DNA of 49,272 nucleotides, taken from an uncultured Acidobacteriota bacterium. GTDB lineage: Bacteria; Acidobacteriota; Thermoanaerobaculia; UBA5066. The stretch lies in NCBI GenBank assembly GCA_903845115.1, contig CAIMWE010000005.1, positions 1-49,272 on the forward strand, written 5' to 3'. The notes below the pieces were generated by a model. That model was not told the origin of the DNA. It saw only the letters and a list, made by a program, of their open reading frames with translations, and did not search any database. This document shows, piece by piece, positions 32,392-42,800 of this stretch (its first letter is position 1; every line of letters starts with the position of its first letter). Both the position numbers and the translations under genes were made by a program.

Positions 32392-33291
32392 ATGGCCGGC
32401 ACGACGCCCCGGGTGATCCTGGTCACCCGGCCCACGGACCTGGAGGCGCTGCTGGCGCGCCACGGGACCCGTGACCAGGCCCGGTTCTTCCTGGAATCGC
32501 GGGGCCAGCGCATCGAGGACGTGGAACGGCATCATTCCCTCTTCCTGGCCGCGCTGCAGACGGTGCTCCAGGGGATCCCGGCGAGGTGGCGGCGGGCCAG
32601 GATCGACCGCTCCGACCTGGCGGGCTTCGTGTTCGAGCCCGAGGACCTGATCCTGGTGCTGGGGCAGGACGGGCTGGTGGCGAACGTCTCGAAGTACCTC
32701 GAGGGACAGCTGGTGCTGGGGGTCAATCCGGATCCCGAGCGGTTCGAGGGGGTCCTCGTGCCGCACCCGGCGGCCGCGTGCGCCGATCTGCTCGTGGGCG
32801 CGGCCGAGGGCCGCGCCAGGGTGGAGGAGCGCACGATGGTGGAAGCGGACCTCGACGACGGCCAGAGGCTGCTGGCCCTGAACGAGCTCTTCGTCGGCCA
32901 CCGCTCCCACCAGTCCGCGCGCTATCGCATCCGGATGGAGTCCCGCGAGGAGCGCCACTCCTCCTCGGGCCTCATCGTCGCCACCGGAACGGGCTCCACC
33001 GGGTGGGCGAAGTCGATCCATCAGGAGCGGCACGCGGCGCTGAAGCTGCCGGGGCCCTCCGCCCCCAGCCTGGCCTTCTTCGTCCGCGAGGCCTGGCCGA
33101 GCCGCTGGACGCAGGCGGGGCTGACCGAGGGCAGCCTGGAGCCGGGGGTGGCGCTCGAGATCACCTCGGAGATGAACGAGGACGGGGTGGTCTTCGGGGA
33201 CGGGATCGAGGCGGACCGGCTGGAATTCACGTGGGGGATGACGGTCGTGGTCAGGGCGGCCGATCGTCGGCTTCGGTTGATCGCGGCGTGA
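32392..33291 (+). CDS. NAD kinase-like protein
   Basis: A 299-residue protein of the NAD(+)/NADH kinase superfamily. LVLGQDGLVANVSKYL takes the place of the GGDG loop (here G-Q-D-G), ALNELFVGHRSHQSARYRI is the NE/D dinucleotide-site segment, and GLIVATGTGSTGWAKS is the conserved phosphate/ribose loop. The second glycine of GGDG is Gln, which may alter ATP use. The probable function is NADP formation or phosphorylation of a related dinucleotide. Tight spacing to the SPFH gene shows one operon. The Nudix regulator follows after 56 bases. Confidence 0.87.
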   Translation: MAGTTPRVILVTRPTDLEALLARHGTRDQARFFLESRGQRIEDVERHHSLFLAALQTVLQGIPARWRRARIDRSDLAGFVFEPEDLILVLGQDGLVANVSKYLEGQLVLGVNPDPERFEGVLVPHPAAACADLLVGAAEGRARVEERTMVEADLDDGQRLLALNELFVGHRSHQSARYRIRMESREERHSSSGLIVATGTGSTGWAKSIHQERHAALKLPGPSAPSLAFFVREAWPSRWTQAGLTEGSLEPGVALEITSEMNEDGVVFGDGIEADRLEFTWGMTVVVRAADRRLRLIAA

Positions 33292-33318
33292 GCCGGACCT
33301 TGGCTCGAGGCTCTTCGG

Positions 33319-33326
33319 CATATATG
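33319..33326. promoter_or_regulatory. CATATATG palindrome, copy 2
   Basis: The second GCATATATG (33318-33326), in the 56 bases between the NAD-kinase-like gene and the Nudix regulator gene, with flanks CTTC and GAAG that form a wider imperfect dyad. It matches the copy at 31237. Confidence 0.4.
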
Positions 33327-33347
33327 GTTGAAGGCGGCGGAATTCGC

Positions 33348-34109
33348 ATGACGAGACGACGCCGCGCCGGCGGCAAGAATCCCGGGCGCTCCGACGAGCA
33401 GGCCTTTCTCGCCGCCTACGACCCGTCGGCCTTCGAGCGCCTCTCGGTCACGGTCGACGTGGTCCTCCTGTCGCCCCTCGAGGGACATCTCCACACCCTG
33501 CTGATCCGCCGGCCGGATCACCCCTTCAAGGGCTGCTGGAGCCTGCCGGGCGGGTTCGTCGAGAGGACCGAGTCGCTGGACGAGGCGGCGGCGCGGGTGC
33601 TGCTCGCGAAGACCGGACTGAAGAAGGTGTTCCTGGAGCAGCTCTACTCCTTCGGGCGGCCGGAGCGCGACCCCCGGACCCGCGTGATCAGCGTGGCCTA
33701 CTACTCGCTCGTGGATCCCAGGCGATTCGCGGAGATGAGCGTGCCGGGAGAGGACGCCCTGGTGGTCCGCGTCCCGCCATTCAGGGCGGGAGCCTCCGTC
33801 GTGAGCCTGGATGCCAGGGACGGCAAGCCGCTGGAGCTGGCCTTCGACCACTCGGAGATCCTGGCCGTCACGCTCCAGCGCATCCGGGGCAAGATCGACT
33901 ACACCCCCATCGGATTCGAGCTTCTCCCCAGGGCGTTCACCCTTTACGAGCTCCAGAAGGTGCACGAGATCGTCCTCGGGCGGAAGCTCAACAAGGACTC
34001 CTTCCGGCGCCGGATGCTGGCTTCGGGCCAGCTCGAAGCGACCGGCGAGAGCCAGCAGGATGTCGATCACCGTCCTGCATCCCTGTATCGATTCGCCAGG
34101 AGGCGCTGA
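33348..34109 (+). CDS. NrtR-like Nudix-domain transcriptional regulator
   Basis: A 253-residue protein. Residues about 28-165 form a Nudix domain: LSVTVDVVLLSPLEGHLHTLLIRRP, then CWSLPGGFVERTESLDEAAARVL. The Nudix box lacks the REUxEE glutamates (RVLLAKTGL), so hydrolysis is unlikely. About 180-250 is a winged helix (LLPRAFTLYELQKVHEIV, LNKDSFRRRML). This is the NrtR design, where ADP-ribose or a related NAD product releases a repressor from NAD genes. ATG 33348 is used; ATG 33324 overlaps the CATATATG box. It probably regulates the preceding NAD-kinase-like and SPFH genes. Confidence 0.88.
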   Translation: MTRRRRAGGKNPGRSDEQAFLAAYDPSAFERLSVTVDVVLLSPLEGHLHTLLIRRPDHPFKGCWSLPGGFVERTESLDEAAARVLLAKTGLKKVFLEQLYSFGRPERDPRTRVISVAYYSLVDPRRFAEMSVPGEDALVVRVPPFRAGASVVSLDARDGKPLELAFDHSEILAVTLQRIRGKIDYTPIGFELLPRAFTLYELQKVHEIVLGRKLNKDSFRRRMLASGQLEATGESQQDVDHRPASLYRFARRR

Positions 34110-34158
34110 AACCGACCGCGGTCGTGCCGCCGGGGCGGGAGACCCGAAGCCGCCGGCT

Positions 34159-34420
34159 GGATCATGGGGAGCTTCTTGTCGAAGGTCGGGGCGTAGAGAG
34201 CGCTCGGCCGGAGCCCCTTCGTGAAGAGCGCCGGGTCGATCCCGGAAGCGCGGACGAGGGCGAGGCTGACGCCGAACGACGCCGTCAACGAGCCGATCAG
34301 GTGGCGATTGCGGACCTCCACGCCCGGGTCCGGCCCGGCACGGATGCGGCCCGCCGCGACCCGCTGACCGCGACGCCGTACCACAAGCACGTGAACGTGC
34401 GCCTGCGGCCGATGGACGGA
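34159..34420. pseudogene. Collapsed collinear copy of the 43.0-46.7 kb locus
   Basis: The 360-base gap 34110-34469 is mostly a mosaic. 34159-34302 matches 43055-43198 (dehydrogenase gene) at about 141 of 144 bases without indels. 34303-34341 matches 45008-45046 (molybdopterin gene) less well. 34341-34420 matches 46591-46670 (3' end of the same gene) at about 89 percent. Order and orientation are kept, so two internal deletions of about 1.8 and 1.55 kb would make it from an intact copy. Neither gene can be made from it. Confidence 0.85.
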
Positions 34421-34469
34421 CTGCCGGACGGAGCGCCGGTCCCGACGTCGTGACTTCGCGGACGGAGCC

Positions 34470-35099
34470 CTAGCGCAGCCCCGCGGCGGCGCGCCGCGCC
34501 AGCTCCAGGCGGGTCGCCGTGCCGGTCTTCTTCAGGAGCTTGCCGACGTGGAACTTCACGGTCGACTCGGTGATGCCGAGCCGGTGGCCGATCTCCTTGT
34601 TCGAGAGCTCGTCCAGGACGCCGGCCAGGACCCGCTTCTCGGCGCGCGTGAAGGCGAAGTCACCGGCCGTCCCGGAGCCTGGGTGCGAGACCTGGTCGAC
34701 CCACCGCGAGAGGAGGGAGCGGGGCGCCCAGAGGGAGCCACCGATGACGCAGCAGAGCGCGGAGTGGACCTCCTCGGGAGTGGCGTCGACCGGGAGGAAC
34801 CCCTTCACGCGGAGCCGGAGCGACGGGAACGTCATCTCGGGCCCGAGGTCCTCCACGAAAGCGACGACGTGCGGATCGTCCAGCTCGCGCGAGAGGCGCT
34901 CGAGGGAGTCCCGCACCTCTGGGCCGCGCCACGCCAGGTTCGCGAGGACGACCTCGGGCTCGAGCCCTGGCTCGCGATCGGTGAGCACCTGGAAGCCGGA
35001 TGAGCTCAGGTGCGTGACGAGGCCCGAGCGCCGCCAGCGGTCGGGCTCCAGGAGGAGGAGCCGGACACCCCGATCCGCCGCCCGGTCGCGTACGTGCAT
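34470..35099 (-). CDS. LuxR/NarL-type regulator with degenerate receiver
   Basis: A 209-residue regulator. Residues about 12-125 have the receiver fold (RLLLLEPDRWRRSGLVTHL, GFQVLTDREPG, PEVVLANLAWRG, VVAFVEDLGPEM, VKGFLPVDATPEEV), but the phosphoacceptor position is Asn in VLANLAW and the acidic pair is reduced to EPD. It is therefore a pseudo-receiver that is probably not phosphorylated. About 140-209 is the LuxR helix-turn-helix (LDELSNKEIGHRLGITESTV). TATAAT at 35109-35114 lies only 10 bases before ATG 35099, so the mRNA may be leaderless. It is divergent from the PQQ-propeller gene. Confidence 0.87.
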   Translation of the reverse strand: MHVRDRAADRGVRLLLLEPDRWRRSGLVTHLSSSGFQVLTDREPGLEPEVVLANLAWRGPEVRDSLERLSRELDDPHVVAFVEDLGPEMTFPSLRLRVKGFLPVDATPEEVHSALCCVIGGSLWAPRSLLSRWVDQVSHPGSGTAGDFAFTRAEKRVLAGVLDELSNKEIGHRLGITESTVKFHVGKLLKKTGTATRLELARRAAAGLR

Positions 35100-35108
35100 C
35101 GAACAGAA

Positions 35109-35114
35109 ATTATA
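35109..35114 (-). promoter_or_regulatory. -10 box of the LuxR-type regulator
   Basis: A perfect TATAAT on the minus strand ending 10 bases before the start codon, with no good -35. Transcription would begin about 3-5 bases before the ATG. The rest of the 248-base divergent gap shows no further signal to me. Confidence 0.5.
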
Positions 35115-35347
35115 AGAGGGGCTCCGCGAGGCCAGGGCCGTGATCTTCGCGCGGCAGGCATGGTCCGGAACTCGACCAAGGCGTGAGCGGGGCCCGCACC
35201 TCGACTGTCCTTCGTCCGGACTGCCGCTCGACCTGTTCCCGCGCAAGAGTGACAGCGGAATCCAGGGGCGACCGACTCCGCCGCGGCCAACTTTTCGTTC
35301 ACGTCCACTGAAACGTAGAACTCGCTCACAACTGGAGCACGAAGAAG

Positions 35348-36880
35348 ATGACGATGACGAACGCCCTCCTCATCCGGCTGGCTCCCGCGCTCCTGGTCTG
35401 CGCCCTCCCGCTCCCGGCGGCAGACTGGCCCCAGCAGCAGCAGAACCCCGCCCGCACCGGCCGGACCGCCGACTCGGTGGCGCCGCCGTACCGCGCTCGC
35501 TGGATCTGGCTCGGTCCACAGAAGGTCCTGCGCAACAAGGCTAGCGACGCGACGTGGCCCGACGATCTGACGGCCCGTCCCGGATACAGCTACCCGATGT
35601 CCGCCGCCTCGTCGTTCACGCTGGCGGACTCGGTGCAGGCCGTGGTGGCCGGCGGCAAGGCCTACTTCGGCGCGCTCGAAGGTCAGGTCTTCGCCGTCAG
35701 CATGAAGGACGGCTCGACCGCGTGGTCGGCTCCGCTGCCGGGAGGAACGGCCTATGCCGGTGGACTCACGGGCGACCTCTCGCTGGTGGTCTTCCTGTCG
35801 CTTGCGGGCGACGTCACGGCGTTCCGCACCGCCGACGGCACGCAGGCCTGGACCTATCACTGCCGCAAGATCCTCACGCACGCTCCGCTGATCGTCGGCG
35901 GCCACGTGTACGCGGCGGACCACGCCGGCTGGGTCTACGCGCTGGACGTTTCGACGGGAGCGCTGGCCTGGAAGCGGCGCCTGCCGGCCCCCGTGCAGGG
36001 CGGCATGGCCGGCGACGGCGCCACCCTCTTCGTGGGCGCGGAGAACATGGTCGTCTACGCGCTGCGCCTGACCGACGGCGCCGAGGTGGCCTCCCACCGG
36101 GTCCGCGGCCAGAGCTTCCGCACCCAGCATCCCGTGGTCTTCGGTGGCCTCGTCTGGATGCAGTCGGCGATGGTGCCGGCGGTCGGGAGCGAGTACGTCA
36201 TGGACAGCCTGATGGCCGACTCCGGCAGCCTGGCCGCGGAGGAGGCCAACATCGTCCGCTATTTCAACGGCGACACCAACGGGGGACGCTGGCCCGAGGC
36301 GTCGCAGGACTGGCGGCACCTCTTCGCCATGCGCACCTCCGACCTGAGCGAGCCTTTCACCGTCCTCTCGGGGCCGGTCGAGGGCTGCGGCACGCCCGCC
36401 GAGCCGGTGACCGTGGACAACAGCGGACGCGTCCTGACCTGGTGGAAGACCCGCTACCCGTTCTTCACCAACGTGGGAGCTTTCGGGACGAACTACTCGA
36501 TCGACCTGGCCGCGGTCAACCAGGCCACGGGATATCGCTCGCCCATCGACAACGGCAGGTTCAGTAACCCCTGGCCCGGCATGGAGACCGACAACCTGTG
36601 GGCGCTTTCCGTGGGCGGCGACTACGTCTGGCTGAGGCAGAGCTTCCGCGGCACTCAGGTGCTCGGGCTGAAGGACAGCTCCCACAGCTTCGTCTCGGCG
36701 CGCATCCGCAATCAGGACGGAGGGACCTACGACGCCGACGTCGTCTACGCCGATCAGCCGGCGGGCGACATCCGGACGCCGCAGACGGAGATGGAGGGGC
36801 GCGCCGCGCCGGCGATTGCCGGCAGCTACGTCCTGATCGTGGAGCCGTTCGGGATCGTCTGCGTCGAGCACGCGCAGTGA
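35348..36880 (+). CDS. Secreted PQQ-like beta-propeller protein
   Basis: A 510-residue exported protein. The signal peptide is residues 1-25 (LLIRLAPALLVCALPLPA). About 45-330 has PQQ-type blades with repeated A-x-D/G-x-V-Y-A-L and T-G-x-x-x-W motifs (FAVSMKDGSTAWS, TAFRTADGTQAWTY, YALDVSTGALAWKRRL). It continues in a less regular C-terminal part with GRVLTWWKTRYPFFTNVG. No catalytic Cys-Cys or calcium-PQQ ligands are evident, so a binding or sensing role is more likely than dehydrogenase activity. GGAG lies 12 bases before ATG 35348. The next gene starts 10 bases after the stop, so they form one operon. Confidence 0.87.
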   Translation: MTMTNALLIRLAPALLVCALPLPAADWPQQQQNPARTGRTADSVAPPYRARWIWLGPQKVLRNKASDATWPDDLTARPGYSYPMSAASSFTLADSVQAVVAGGKAYFGALEGQVFAVSMKDGSTAWSAPLPGGTAYAGGLTGDLSLVVFLSLAGDVTAFRTADGTQAWTYHCRKILTHAPLIVGGHVYAADHAGWVYALDVSTGALAWKRRLPAPVQGGMAGDGATLFVGAENMVVYALRLTDGAEVASHRVRGQSFRTQHPVVFGGLVWMQSAMVPAVGSEYVMDSLMADSGSLAAEEANIVRYFNGDTNGGRWPEASQDWRHLFAMRTSDLSEPFTVLSGPVEGCGTPAEPVTVDNSGRVLTWWKTRYPFFTNVGAFGTNYSIDLAAVNQATGYRSPIDNGRFSNPWPGMETDNLWALSVGGDYVWLRQSFRGTQVLGLKDSSHSFVSARIRNQDGGTYDADVVYADQPAGDIRTPQTEMEGRAAPAIAGSYVLIVEPFGIVCVEHAQ

Positions 36881-36890
36881 GGAGGAAGCC

Positions 36891-39800
36891 ATGAGAACCA
36901 AGACCCTCGCGACCTGGCTCTCCCCGATCCTCTTCACCGCCGTCCTGAACGCGCAGACGGTCGACGTTGCGCGGTATGCGTGGGAGACGCCCGCGGCGTC
37001 CGGCGTGACGGGGGCGGACGACCTGCAGACGGAGCTGCAGGAAGAGGTCCAGAAGGTGCTCGACGCCGGGCACCTGGCGCCGATCAACGTCCACTACGCC
37101 GACGCCAGCCCCGTCGGCTACGGCGAGACCTATTTCCTCTACCTGGAGCCGGGCCGCATCGTCACCACGCTGGCCGCCGCGTATCCCTACCTGACGGCGG
37201 CGCAGCAGGCCGCGGCGAAGACGTACGTGCGAGCCGAGCTGGCGGACTCTCGCTTCGCCCCGTGGGGCTCCTACCCCATGGCCAAGGACGTCGGCGCGCG
37301 GCGCGAGCTGCACCCCATGGACCGGATCTGGGGCCTCCCGATCGACTGGGGGATGAAGCGGCCCAGCGTCCACACGATCTACGGGCTCTGGCTCTACGGC
37401 TACCGGACCGGCGACTGGAGCGCGGTGCAGCCCCGCTGGAGCGACATCAAGAGCATGTACTCGGCCCGGCTGGGGCAGGCCGACCTCTACGGGACGATGA
37501 GCGCGCACATCGCGATGGTGCGGCTGGCAGCGCGGTTCGGGGACGGGGCGGCGCAGGCGAGCGCCTATGCGAACCTCACGTCCGCTCTGCAGGCGGGGCT
37601 GGACTTCGCCGCCGTCGAGAACAACGTCTGGAACAAGACGCCCTACTGGGATTCGCCCTACCGCGAGTTCTACACGGGGCGCGACGACGGGCTGGTGTAT
37701 CGCGGCTTCCAGTTCCTCAACCTCTCCGGCGAGATGGCCCGCTACCTCGGCGAGAACCTGCGCGACACCGTCCTCGCCCGGCACAACACCGGCGCGGCCT
37801 ACTTTCCGCGCTGGTGGATGATCCAGGCGCCCTACTTCACGCGGCTCACCGGAGACGAGGGGATCGGACAGACGTCCGAGCTCTTCTCGATGAGGATGCC
37901 CGTGGAACGCTACCTCCTGGCGACGGAGGCGCGGACGCTGCGGACGTACATGAGCAGCGCGCCCACCGGCCTGGGCGACTGCTACTGGCTGGAGGCGCTG
38001 GTCCTCACCATCGAGGCGCACGGCTCGCTCTCCTGGGTGGACGTGCGCACGGCGCCGCCCGGCAACGCTCCGCCCGTCGTGACGCTGACGGCTCCCGCCG
38101 CCGGCGCCACCTTCACCGCGCCGGCCAGCGTGACGATGCAGGCGGCCGCCTCCGACAGCGACGGGACCGTCGTCAAGGTGGAGTTCTACGCCGGCGCCGC
38201 CCTGGCGGGCACCTCCACGGCCGCCCCGTACACCGCCACCGCAGGGCCGCTCGCGGCAGGCAGCTACAGCCTCACCGCCAAGGCGTACGACAGCGGCGGC
38301 GCCTCCACGACCTCCGCCGCCGTGCTCATCACGGTGAACGGGGCGGGCGACACGCAGGCCCCGACGGCACCCGCGAGCCTGGCCGCCACGGCCTCGGGCT
38401 CCTCGCAGGTCAACCTGTCCTGGGCGGCCTCCACCGACAACGTGGGGGTGAAGCTCTACGAGATCGAGCGAAATGGCACGGTCCTCGCGGCCACCTCCGC
38501 CACCACTGCGTTCGCGGACACGGGGCTGGCGGCATCGACCGCCTACACCTACCGGGTCCGCGCCGCCGACGCGGCCGGGAACCGGTCCACCTGGAGCGCC
38601 GCCGCCGCCGCCACGACGGCCCCGGCGCCGCCCGTGACGAATCTCCTGACGAACGGGGGCTTCGAGACCGGGTCGCTTTCAGGATGGGAGGTGAGCTGGG
38701 GCGTCACCGTCGACTCCGCGTCGGCGTACTCGGGGAAGTACGGGGCCAGGATCGCGAGCAACGGGCGCGTCGACCAGCAGTTCCCGACGAAGTCCGGGAC
38801 GACCTACTACGTCATGGCCCGGCTCCGCCTGGACGGCGTGGTGAAGGCGGGGACCTGGGGCGGCGTCCGCATCCAGGTCGTCAACTCGGGCTGGGCCGAT
38901 CTGGGGACGCAGACGATCAACCCGGGCAACGCCGCGATCGGAGCCTGGAAGCGGGTCGACCTCGTCTTCAAGGCCAGCACCAGCCGTTCGCGGATCATGT
39001 ACCTTACCTTCTCCGACGGGCTCTACGCCTCGTCGGCCGACGACGTCGTCGTCAGCACCAGCCCCATCCCGCCGGATGGCGCCGCGCCGCTCGCGGCGCC
39101 CACGAACCTGACGGCGACGCCCTCGGGCGTGGGGGTCGCGCTCGCCTGGACCGACGCCTCGACGAACGAGACCGGCTTCCAGGTGGAGCGCCGGTCGGCC
39201 GGCTCCTTCGCCCCGATCGGAACGACGGTGGCGAACGTCGCCGCCTACACGGATGCGAGCCCCGGGGCGGGGACCTTCGTCTACCGGGTGCGCGCCGTGA
39301 ACGCGACGGGAACCTCGGCGTACAGCAACGAGGCGACGGCAACGATCGCCGCCTCCAACCAGCCGCCGTCGGTGGCGCTGACGAACCCCGCGAGCGGAGC
39401 GACGTACACCGCGCCGGCCTCGTTCACGCTCTCGGCCTCGGCCTCGGATCCCGACGGGACGGTCGTCCGGGTCGAGCTCTACCGCGGGACGACTCTTCTT
39501 GGCCCGGTCACGGCCGCCCCCTGGAGCTTCGCGGTCGCCGGCCTCGCCGCCGGGACCTACTCCTTCACCGCCAGGGCCACCGACGATCGCGGCGCCTCGG
39601 CCACGTCGGCGCCGGTGACGGTGACCGTCTCGGACCCGGGAGGCTCCGCGGGCGGGAACCTGCTCACGAACGGCACGTTCGAGTCGGGCACCCTGAGCGG
39701 GTGGACCGCTGGCGGCGCCACGACGACGAGCGCGGACGCCCACACGGGGCAGTGGTCGGCGCGGACGACGAGCGCCAGCATGGAGGCGCTCTTCCCGACG

Positions 39801-42800
39801 GCGGTCGGGCAGACGTACAAGGCGACGGGGTGGGCGAGGATCGTCTCGGAGAGCGGTTCCGACTGGGGCGGCTTCCGGGTGGAGGCGATCAGCTACGACT
39901 GGGCAAGCCTGGCGAACACCGGGCCGCTGACCACCGCCACGAGCGGGGGAGGGTGGTCCAAGTTCGCGATCACCTTCACCGCGACCACCACCCGGACCCG
40001 TCTGGAGGTCGGCTACTTCGGCGGACCGGGCCGGCAGATGGTGACGCTGGTGGACGACCTGGCGGCCTTCCAGCCTGGCGCGGGCATCTCCCCGACGCTC
40101 GGCCCGGTGATCTCGCTAGCCTCGACCACCTCGGTGCCGACGACGATGACGTTTCGCGCCGGAGCCGACGACGCCGACGGGACGATCCGTCGGCTGGACT
40201 GGGACTTCGGCGACGGGGTGCACGCTCAGACCGACGCCGGCACGCGGGTTGTCGGCGTGCCCGGGACCTACACCGCTACGGTGCGCGCGGCGGACGACGG
40301 CGGCAACCTGGTCTCCAGGACGCTGACCTGGTCGGTGACGGTCCCCGGCTCGCCGGTGCTGACCCTTTCGGCCGAGCCCCCTGCCGTCTCGGCATCGCCC
40401 ACGCTGAGCCTGGCCGGAACGGCGACCGGGGCCCCGACGCGCATCGTCGTCAGCACGGACCGGGACGAGGTGGCCACGGCGGCCGGGACGGCGTCGTGGA
40501 GCGCGTCGGTCCCGCTTCACCCGGGGCGAAACCGCGTCCTGGTCCAGGCGGAGCTCCCCGACGGGCGGGTGGCGACGCAGGAGCGCACCCTGCGTTACGA
40601 GCCGCCCGGAACGCTCGCCGTCTCGGCGCCGGTCCCCGCCTCGTCGACCGTGGGGCTGTACGACCCGCTAACGCTGACCTTCGCGGTGAGCGGCTCCGCC
40701 GCCACCTACCCGCAGTTCCCGTTCGAGGCGGCCCCGGTCCGGGGTCTGGAGTTTGCCGACGGCCTCACCGTGGACGCCCTCTTCTCGCCCGACGGCTGGG
40801 CCACGGTCTATCGGCGGCCCGCGTTCCTCCTGGAGGGCTTCACCCGTGCCCTGAAGGACGGAGAGGAGTGGCTCTATCCCGACGGCACGGCGACGTGGGC
40901 CGTCCGGTTCGCGCCGCCCTCGCCGGGCTCCTGGAAGGTCCGGATCGAGGCGCGGGAAGCCAGGGGGTCGGCGCAGTCGGTCGAGGCGGGCTTCACCGTC
41001 GCGCCGGCGTCCGGTACGCTGAATCACGGGCCGGTGCGGGTCTCGGCGAGGGACAGCCGCTATTTCGAGTACGGGGACGGCACGCCGTTCTCGGGGACCG
41101 GCCACAACACCGGGGCCTCGCCGGAGCTCTTCTCGTACGACCTGGAGAGCCAGCTGGCCGCGATGGGAAGCGGCAACCAGGACCTACTGCGCTGGTGGAT
41201 CGGCGGGAACGTCTGGGGCTCCGCCTGGTCGGCCTGGAGGTCCCGCACCCTGAGCTTCGAGGGGTACCTGCCGGCGACGGGACTGAGCCTTGCGAGCGCG
41301 TACGGGGACGGGATCGCGGCGATGCGTCTGGACGCGCAGAACCCGCTGATGTTCAACGGCTGGAACACCGGCCACGCGCCGCTCGTCCCCGGGCGGACGT
41401 ACCGGATCCGCGTGCGGTGGCGGACCGAGGGAGTGACCGGCCCGGCCACGTCCGGCCAGCCGTTCGGCGTCTGCGTGAAGTTCACCGGGTGGCCGGAGCC
41501 CGGCCAGACCGGTTCGCTCCCGGTGCTGGTGGCCCACGTCGCGGGGCACACGCCGTGGCACGTGGCGGAGGGGACCTTCACGGCGACGGGGAATATCGCG
41601 CCGAACCTCGCGGTGATCCTGGAGAACGCGATGGGCGGGGCGGCCTACGTCGACCAGGTCCAGGTCTACGAGTGGACCGGCGCCGCGCAGGGAGTGCAGG
41701 TGCTGAGGGGGAGCAAGACGAGCTCGCACCTCCGGTACGACGGGAACCGCGCCGCGGGGCTCGACGCCGCCCTCCTCGCAGCGCAGGCCAGGGGCGTCTC
41801 CCTGAAGCTGGTGATCAGCGAGAAGGGGGACTGGCTGCTGAACCGGATCGGTCCCGACGGGCTCCCCGACACCACCGCCTCGAGCTTCTTCAACGGCGGC
41901 GGGTCGATGAACCAGAAGCTGCACGAGTTCTACTGGCGGTACCTCTCCGCCCGTTACGGCGCCTACCGGTCGGTCCACTCGTGGGAGCTGGTCAACGAGG
42001 AAGCGCCCGGCTTCGACGCGGGGTTCGTCCTGACGGACCTCCTGGCGGAGAAGAGCCTGGCGGACGGAAACCCCCACCTGGCGAGCACCTCCACCTGGGC
42101 CACGCTGGCCACGGACGCCTGGAAGAACCCGGGCGCCTCCGCCATCACCCACGCCGACTTCCACGCCTATGCCCGCTCCACGGGATGGCTCGGGCCGAAG
42201 GACGACCTGGCGAACGACTCGGCGCGGTTCGTCTCGGAGTACGGCGCCGCGGCGGCGCAGGCCGCCTTCGGCAAGCCGGTGATCTGGGGCGAGGCGGGCA
42301 TCGACGGGACCGCCGGCTCGGACCTGGAGGACCCGGGGCTCGCGAGCGATACGGCGGGCGTCTGGCTGCACAAGATGGTCTGGGTTCGGACCGGCCCGGC
42401 GGCCGTGGTGCCGCTCTACTGGTACAGCTCCAACTTCTTCGCCCGCGGCCTCCACTCCTTGTACGGCAACTGGCGGCGCTTCATGCACGGCGTCCCGCTG
42501 ACGAACGGCCGCTACGTCGACGCGGCCGCGCAGGTCAGCACGGCGGCGCTCCGGGTCTTCGGCCAGAAGGACGTGAGCGGGGGCGCGGCGCACCTCTGGA
42601 TCGACAACCCGCAGCACACGTGGCGGCGCGTCGTGGACGGCGCGGCGCCGGTCCCGGCGAGCGGGACGGTGACGGTGGCGATGGGATCGCCGGGAGCGGC
42701 CTACACCGCCGCCTGGTGCGACACCTCGACGGGCCTCGTGACGCGTAAGGAGACGGTCACCGCCGACGCCTCGGGCTCGGTCGTCCTGACGGTGACCGGC

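Noticed and set aside
41184-42617. Long minus-strand frame inside the glycosidase gene
   Set aside because: Antisense shadow without any recognisable domain, start signal or neighbour.
36980-42748. A second 1922-codon plus-strand frame overlapping the glycosidase
   Set aside because: A shifted-frame shadow rich in Arg/Gly/Ala; the glycosidase frame has domains and a signal peptide. Such long shadows are expected at this GC content.
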